From positions 434,001 to 498,000 of the forward strand of contig NZ_JAAGWH010000013.1 in assembly GCF_010682105.1 (NCBI RefSeq): a DNA stretch of 64,000 nucleotides, read 5' to 3'. Source of the DNA: Modestobacter muralis (lineage in GTDB: Bacteria > Actinomycetota > Actinomycetes > Mycobacteriales > Geodermatophilaceae). Positions 59,319 through 64,000 of the stretch are shown in pieces. Under the pieces are notes generated by a model. It had not been told where the DNA came from. It did not search any database and saw only the letters and a program-made list of their open reading frames with translations. Both the position numbers and the translations under genes were made by a program. The stretch's first letter is position 1; every line of letters starts with the position of its first letter.

Positions 59319-59471
59319 CGGGATCGGGGGTCCTCTCGGGGAGTGCGGAGCGGTGGTCGCGACGCCGGGACCACCCGACCGCGGAGCGGCGGGCCGTCGG
59401 CGAGCCTAATCGCTGGTCGGACCGTCACCGGGAGGACGCGGACGGCGCGCAACGCATGTGTCATGGGTGGC

Positions 59472-61247
59472 TCACGGGGCTGGCTGCGGGGCCACGGCAT
59501 CACCCTGCACGGCCGTCGACTCGGTCGTCGTGGTCGGAGCCCCGGTCGTGGCTGGTGCGCTGGTGGAGGTCGTGGCCGGGGGTGCCGTCGTCGCCGTCGT
59601 CGCCGGGGCGCTGGAGGCGGGGGCACTGCTGCCGCCGGTCGGGGCAGGCACGACGGGCGTGCGGCTGGTCGGCGCGGCGCTGGTGCCGGGCGCCGGGGCG
59701 CCGCCGCCGGGAGCCCCACCTCCGGCCGAGGTGGGCGCGCTGGTCGACTGCTGCCCGCCACCGTCCGTCGGTGCCGGGCTGGTCTCCTCGGACGGCGCCG
59801 TGTAGTCCTCGGTCGCGTAGTAGAGCGTGACGGTGGAGCCGCGGTCGACCTGGGTGGTGTCGGGGCTGACCGCGGCGACGTCGTCCTCGGCCAGGTCGAC
59901 CCCGGCGGCCGCGAGCTGGTCGGCGTCCGCCTCCCGGGCGTCGACCATCAGGTCCTCGGCCTCGAGCAGGTCGGTCACGTCGTCCAGGCTCTCGCCGATG
60001 TAGGAGTCCGGGTCGATGGTGACCAGGTCGGTGCCCGTGGGGCTGGCCGGTGCCGAGCTCGACCCGGACGGCGTCGCGCCGGTGAGGGCCGGGGCGCCGT
60101 CGGCGTCCCGCTCGTCCCCGCCGGACTGCAGGACGATGAAGCCGGCGACCGCCAGCGCGAGCAGCACGGCGGCTGCCGCGGCCCACAGCAGGCGGGTGCG
60201 GCGGCGGCCGGCGGGGTCGTCGTCCCCGCCGTCCGCGCCGTCCCAGTCCCGGACCGGGGTGGCCCCGCCGCCGGTCGGGGGACCGTGCAGCGGCGGCATG
60301 GTGCGCGGGGCCGTGGAGTGGATGACGCCCGTCGCGGCCTCGGCCACCGGGATCACCGTGGTCGCTGCCCCGTCGGCCGCGATCACCTGGGTGACGCCGG
60401 TGGGCGGGGGCACCGCGCGACCGGCGGCGACCTCGCGGACGGCCGCGGCGAACGCACCGCCGTCGGGGAAGCGGGCGGCGGCGTCCTTGGACAGGGCCCG
60501 GTCGATGAGCTGGCGCACCGCCATGGGCACGTCTGCGGGCAGCGGGGGCGGCGGCCGGTTGATCTGGGCCAGCGCGATGGCCACCTGCGACTCGCCGTCG
60601 AAGGGGCGCACGCCCGCCACGCACTCGTAGCCCAGCACGCCGAGGGAGTAGACGTCGGAGGCGGCGGTGACCACGTGCCCCTGCGCCTGCTCGGGGGACA
60701 GGTACTGGGCGGTGCCCACGACCATGCCGGTACGGGTCAGTGGGGCGGCGTCGCGGGCGTAGGCGATGCCGAAGTCGGTCAGCTTCACCACGCCGTCGGG
60801 GCGCACCAGCAGGTTGCCCGGCTTGATGTCGCGGTGCACCATCCCGGCCGCGTGCGCAGCGGACAGGCCGTCGCCGGCCTGGCCCAGCACGTCCAGCGTC
60901 TGCTCGGCGGTCAGCCGGCCGCGCTCGGCCAGGATCTGCACCAGCGGCTTGCCCTCGACGAACTCCATGATCAGGTAGGCCAGCCGCTGGCCGTCCTCGG
61001 TCGTCTCGCCGTAGTCGTAGACCGAGGCGATGTTCGGGTGCGACAGCGCCGCGGTGTGCCGGGCCTCGTTGCGGAACCGGATGAGGAAGCTGGAGTCACC
61101 GGTGTACTCGCTCTTGAGCACCTTGACGGCGATGACCCGACCAAGTGTGCGGTCGCGGGCCTGCCACACCTCGCCCATGCCGCCCGTCGCGATCGGCTCG
61201 GTGATCTGGTACCGGCCGGCCAGCACGGTGCCCACGCGGACGGCCAT
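59472..61247 (-). CDS. pknA: Serine/threonine protein kinase PknA, with one PASTA-like domain
   Basis: 591 residues. Kinase domain (about 10-270): IATGGMGEVWQARD, VIAVKVL, MVHRDIKPGNLLV, DFGIAYARD, GTAQYLSPEQAQG. After a Pro-rich juxtamembrane stretch, one helix (about 352-373) leads to a single PASTA-like repeat (about 405-480) and a long Ser/Thr/Pro/Gly tail. Mycobacterial PknA has no PASTA domain, so this form is longer. The ATG overlaps the pbpA stop by one base (TGATG). It controls shape and division with PknB. Confidence 0.94.
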   Translation of the reverse strand: MAVRVGTVLAGRYQITEPIATGGMGEVWQARDRTLGRVIAVKVLKSEYTGDSSFLIRFRNEARHTAALSHPNIASVYDYGETTEDGQRLAYLIMEFVEGKPLVQILAERGRLTAEQTLDVLGQAGDGLSAAHAAGMVHRDIKPGNLLVRPDGVVKLTDFGIAYARDAAPLTRTGMVVGTAQYLSPEQAQGHVVTAASDVYSLGVLGYECVAGVRPFDGESQVAIALAQINRPPPPLPADVPMAVRQLIDRALSKDAAARFPDGGAFAAAVREVAAGRAVPPPTGVTQVIAADGAATTVIPVAEAATGVIHSTAPRTMPPLHGPPTGGGATPVRDWDGADGGDDDPAGRRRTRLLWAAAAAVLLALAVAGFIVLQSGGDERDADGAPALTGATPSGSSSAPASPTGTDLVTIDPDSYIGESLDDVTDLLEAEDLMVDAREADADQLAAAGVDLAEDDVAAVSPDTTQVDRGSTVTLYYATEDYTAPSEETSPAPTDGGGQQSTSAPTSAGGGAPGGGAPAPGTSAAPTSRTPVVPAPTGGSSAPASSAPATTATTAPPATTSTSAPATTGAPTTTTESTAVQGDAVAPQPAP

Positions 61248-62710
61248 CAGTTCCCCTGCCCGAGGTGGGCTTCCATGACGGCGCGCGCGATCGGCGCCGA
61301 GGTGTCGCCGCCGGTGCCGCCACCGTTCTTGACGAAGACCGCGACCGCGATCGTCGGGTCGTCCGCCGGCGCGAAGCCGATGAACCAGTTGTGGTCCGGC
61401 GCGTCGGTCCCGGTCTCCGCCGTCCCGGTCTTGCCGGCCACCTGCACGCCGTCGATCCGGGCCCGCCGGCCGGTGCCGTTGTCGACGACGCTGCGCATCA
61501 TCGTGGTCAGCTGCTCGGCGACCTCCGCCGACACCGGGCGGGACATCTCCTCCGGGTCGGTCTGGTCGATGACCGACAGGTCCGGCGCCTGGATCGAGTC
61601 GACCAGGAAGGGCTTCATGAGGCTGCCGTCGTTGGCCACGGCCGAGGCGATCATCGCCGCCTGCACGGTCGTGAGCGACACGCTCGACTGGCCGATCGAG
61701 CTCTGCCCGAGGGCGGCGTCGTCGCCGATCTCGCCGAGGGTGCTGCCGGCCACCCGCAGGGGCAGGTCGAACTTCTGGTCGTCGATGCCGAACGCCTCCG
61801 CCATCTCCCGCACCCGGTCCGCGCCGAGGTCGATGCCCAGCTGCGCGAAGGCGGTGTTGCAGGAGATGGTCAGCGCGTCGATGAGCCGCTGCTGCCCCGA
61901 GGGGTCGCAGGCCTCGTTGCCGAAGTTGCGCAGCGGCTGGTTGGTGCCCGGCAGGACGTAGTCCCGGGGCGCGGCGATGACGCTGTCCGGGGTGTAGTCG
62001 CCGCTGGCCAGCGCCGCGGCCGAGACGATCACCTTGAAGATCGAACCCGGGTGGTTGCGCTCGTCGGTGGCCTGGTTGACCCGCGGGTCGACGGCGTCGG
62101 AGCCCTCGTCGGGGGTGATCTCCGAGTCGTACGCGCGCACGGCGTCCGGGTCGTGCACCGACAGCCGGTTCGGGTCGTAGGTCGGGGTGCTGGCCAGGGC
62201 CAGGACCGCGCCGGTCGACGGGTCGAGCGCCACCACCGCGCCGGTGACGCCGTCCAGTCCGGCCATCGCGGCCTCCTGGACGGCGGGCTCCAGGGTCAGC
62301 TCGACGTTGCCGCCGGAGGGGTCGCGGCCGGTGAACAGGTCGGCCAGCTGGCGTCCGAAGAGGCGGTCGTCGTCGCCGTTGAGCACCGCGTCCTCCGCCT
62401 CCTCCAGCCCGTCGGCGGTGGCCAGGATCGACTGGTAGCCGGTGACCGGGGCGTACAGCGGACCCTGGGCGTAGGTGCGGGTGTAGCGCAGCGGGTCGTC
62501 GGGGGCGCTGGGCACCGAGGAGGCGATCTCGTTGCCGGCGACCACGATGGCCCCGCGCTCGCGGTTGTACTGGTCGGAGAGCCTGCGGGTGTTCTGTGGG
62601 TTCTCCCGCAGGCCGTCGGCCCGCACGACCTGGATGACGTTGACGTTGACGATCAGCAGGGTGAACAGCACCAGGACGGCGACGGCCACCTTGCGCAGGG
62701 GTGCGTTCAC
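61247..62710 (-). CDS. pbpA: Class B penicillin-binding protein PbpA
   Basis: Peptidoglycan transpeptidase that partners RodA/FtsW. 487 residues. An N-terminal helix (about 7-27) is followed by a dimerisation domain (about 30-150) and the transpeptidase domain with the Ser in HPGSIFKV, SCN in TISCNTAFAQLG and KTGTAE. All active-site motifs are intact. The GTG start overlaps the rodA stop by 4 nt. Same order as mycobacterial Rv0016c. Confidence 0.95.
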   Translation of the reverse strand: MNAPLRKVAVAVLVLFTLLIVNVNVIQVVRADGLRENPQNTRRLSDQYNRERGAIVVAGNEIASSVPSAPDDPLRYTRTYAQGPLYAPVTGYQSILATADGLEEAEDAVLNGDDDRLFGRQLADLFTGRDPSGGNVELTLEPAVQEAAMAGLDGVTGAVVALDPSTGAVLALASTPTYDPNRLSVHDPDAVRAYDSEITPDEGSDAVDPRVNQATDERNHPGSIFKVIVSAAALASGDYTPDSVIAAPRDYVLPGTNQPLRNFGNEACDPSGQQRLIDALTISCNTAFAQLGIDLGADRVREMAEAFGIDDQKFDLPLRVAGSTLGEIGDDAALGQSSIGQSSVSLTTVQAAMIASAVANDGSLMKPFLVDSIQAPDLSVIDQTDPEEMSRPVSAEVAEQLTTMMRSVVDNGTGRRARIDGVQVAGKTGTAETGTDAPDHNWFIGFAPADDPTIAVAVFVKNGGGTGGDTSAPIARAVMEAHLGQGN

Positions 62711-64000
62711 GGCCGGACCACCTCCGTGGGTGCGTCGGTCAGTTTCGCGACCGGGGCGGCCGGCGGGGCGGCCGGGCGGCGGGCGGCGTCGCTGATCCGG
62801 ACCAGCAGCGCGACCAGCCCGAAGTTCGCGACCAGCGAGGAGCCGCCGTAGGCGACGAACGGCGTGGTCAGGCCGGTCAGCGGGAGCAGCCCGGTGACCC
62901 CGCCCAGGACGACGAACACCTGCCAGGCGACGGCGAAGGCCAGCCCGGCGGCCAGCAGCTTGCCGAAGCCGTCCCGGCAGACCAGCGAGGTGCGCAGCCC
63001 GCGCTCGACCAGCACCAGGTAGAGGACGATCAGCGCGACCAGGCCGAACAGGCCCAGCTCCTCACCGATCGCCGCGGCGATGAAGTCGCTCTTGGCCACC
63101 GGCACCTGGTCCGGGCGCCCACCGCCGAGGCCCGCGCCGAAGAGGCCGCCGGTGCCGAGGCTGAACAGCGACTGGACGATCTGGTAGCCGCCGGTGTCGG
63201 CGTAGCCGAACGGGTCCAGCCAGGTGTCGACGCGCACGCGGACGTGGGAGAACGCCTGGTAGGCCACGTAGGCACCGCCGGAGAACAGCAGCAGGCCGAT
63301 GACCAGCCAGCTGGCCCGCTCGGTGGCGACGTAGAGCATCACCACGAAGATGCCGAAGAGCAGCAGCGAGCTCCCCAGGTCGCGCTCGAAGACCAGCACC
63401 AGGATCGAGGCCACCCAGGCCAGCAGCACCGGGCCGAGGTCGCGGCCACGGGGCAGCTCCAGCCCGGCCACCCGCCGGCTGGCCAGCGCCAGCACGTCGC
63501 GCTTGTCGACCAGGTAGGCGGCGAAGAAGACGATCAGGCAGATCTTGGCGAACTCGCCGGGCTGGATGGAGAACCCGGCCACCCGGATCCACAGCTTGGC
63601 GCCGTTGATCTCGGAGTTGGGCAGCACCGCGGGGATGGCTAGCAGCACCAGGCCGACCAGTGCCAGCGTGTAGGCGAAGCGGGCCAGCACCCGGTGGTCG
63701 CGGACGACCACCAGCACCGCGATGAAGAGCACCAGCCCGACGGTGGCCCACAGCAGCTGGACGGGGGCGTCCTCACCGGAGTTGTTGCGGCCCAGCGTGT
63801 TCCCGGCGATGTCGAGCCGGTGGATCATCACCAGGCCCAGGCCGGAGAGCATCGCGATGCAGGGCAGCAGCAGCGGGTCGGCGTAGGGGGCGAAGCGGCG
63901 CACCACGAGGTGGGCGACCAGCCACAGCGCGCTGAACCAGATGCCGAAGGTGGCCAGCTCCGGGCGGAGCGCATCGGTCAGCGTCAGGTCGACGATGCAC
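62707..64000 (-). CDS. rodA: RodA/FtsW-family peptidoglycan polymerase (5' end beyond window)
   Basis: SEDS glycosyltransferase that polymerises lipid II. The C-terminal 430 or so residues are present; the frame is open through the right edge, so the start is missing. The GTG at 63906 is inside the gene and is not the start. Visible features are about 10 helices, LVMIHRLD, the WIRVAGFSIQPGEFAKI loop with its conserved Glu, DLGSSLLLFGIF with the catalytic Asp, IGEELGLFGL, and the C-terminal LLPLTGLTTPFVAYGGSSLVANF. It is upstream in the rodA-pbpA-pknA-pknB operon. Confidence 0.95.
   Translation of the reverse strand, partial: CIVDLTLTDALRPELATFGIWFSALWLVAHLVVRRFAPYADPLLLPCIAMLSGLGLVMIHRLDIAGNTLGRNNSGEDAPVQLLWATVGLVLFIAVLVVVRDHRVLARFAYTLALVGLVLLAIPAVLPNSEINGAKLWIRVAGFSIQPGEFAKICLIVFFAAYLVDKRDVLALASRRVAGLELPRGRDLGPVLLAWVASILVLVFERDLGSSLLLFGIFVVMLYVATERASWLVIGLLLFSGGAYVAYQAFSHVRVRVDTWLDPFGYADTGGYQIVQSLFSLGTGGLFGAGLGGGRPDQVPVAKSDFIAAAIGEELGLFGLVALIVLYLVLVERGLRTSLVCRDGFGKLLAAGLAFAVAWQVFVVLGGVTGLLPLTGLTTPFVAYGGSSLVANFGLVALLVRISDAARRPAAPPAAPVAKLTDAPTEVVRP

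Noticed and set aside
63773-64000. Short minus-strand ORF at the right edge as a separate gene
   Set aside because: It is out of frame with RodA, whose own frame is open to the edge and shows typical FtsW/RodA sequence.

Overview
The window is a 64 kb stretch of very GC-rich DNA around the chromosomal replication origin of an actinobacterium. Evidence for this is codon use saturated with G/C at third positions, frequent GTG starts, dnaA-box-like sequences built on TTGTCCACA, the gene order itself, and family markers such as an actinobacterial ParA/ParB pair, CrgA, PknA/PknB, DUF6049, DUF721/DciA and a DLW-39 micro-protein. Gene content and style (PadR-ino1 pair, a DUF559/AbiEi-like gene, leaderless genes) fit the Geodermatophilaceae (Blastococcus/Modestobacter/Geodermatophilus) best, but that placement is inference. 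No rRNA, CRISPR array, prophage or recognisable transposase is present.

Layout, left to right: (1) 1-3.4 kb, minus strand: the 5' part of dnaB, then the rpsF-ssb-rpsR-rplI ribosomal/SSB operon. (2) 3.6-12.7 kb: endonuclease IV, a GT87-type membrane glycosyltransferase beside a class A penicillin-binding protein, a PadR regulator with a clear operator, myo-inositol phosphate synthase, a lipoprotein and a YqgE protein. (3) 12.7-15.1 kb: an MFS transporter whose 3' end runs into a DUF559/AbiEi-like gene bracketed by inverted 45-bp palindromes. (4) 15-27.9 kb: pcnA divergent from a Nudix-DUF6049-murJ-pseudokinase operon, then trxB, trxA, the CwlM-like amidase homologue and an aminotransferase. 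(5) 27.9-33.7 kb, minus strand: rpmH-rnpA-yidD-yidC-jag-rsmG and parA-parB with parS sites. (6) 34.4-41.5 kb: dnaA, oriC, dnaN, gnd, recF, dciA. (7) 41.5-52.1 kb: an unrecognised protein, an ABC exporter, an APC permease, gyrB, gyrA, DUF3566. (8) 52.2-64 kb: tRNA-Ile, DLW-39, tRNA-Ala, ppiA, rhomboid, PH protein, crgA, DUF881, pabA, and pknB-pknA-pbpA-rodA (minus, rodA running off the edge).

The genes form linked modules: initiation, elongation and segregation of the chromosome (DnaA, DnaB, DciA, DnaN, RecF, gyrase, SSB, ParAB and four parS sites); peptidoglycan synthesis and its Ser/Thr-kinase control (PonA-like PBP, MurJ, pseudokinase, CwlM homologue, PknA/B, PbpA, RodA, CrgA); membrane insertion (YidC/YidD/Jag); and redox (TrxB/TrxA).

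The most interesting structure lies between genes. A family of about 35-70 bp asymmetric palindromes begins exactly at the stop codon of at least ten genes. A second cluster of DnaA boxes near crgA shares several oriC motifs. A one-gene cassette is bounded by inverted palindromes and appears to have replaced the end of an MFS gene. At least seven genes carry a -10 hexamer only 6-8 nt before the start codon, as expected for leaderless mRNAs.
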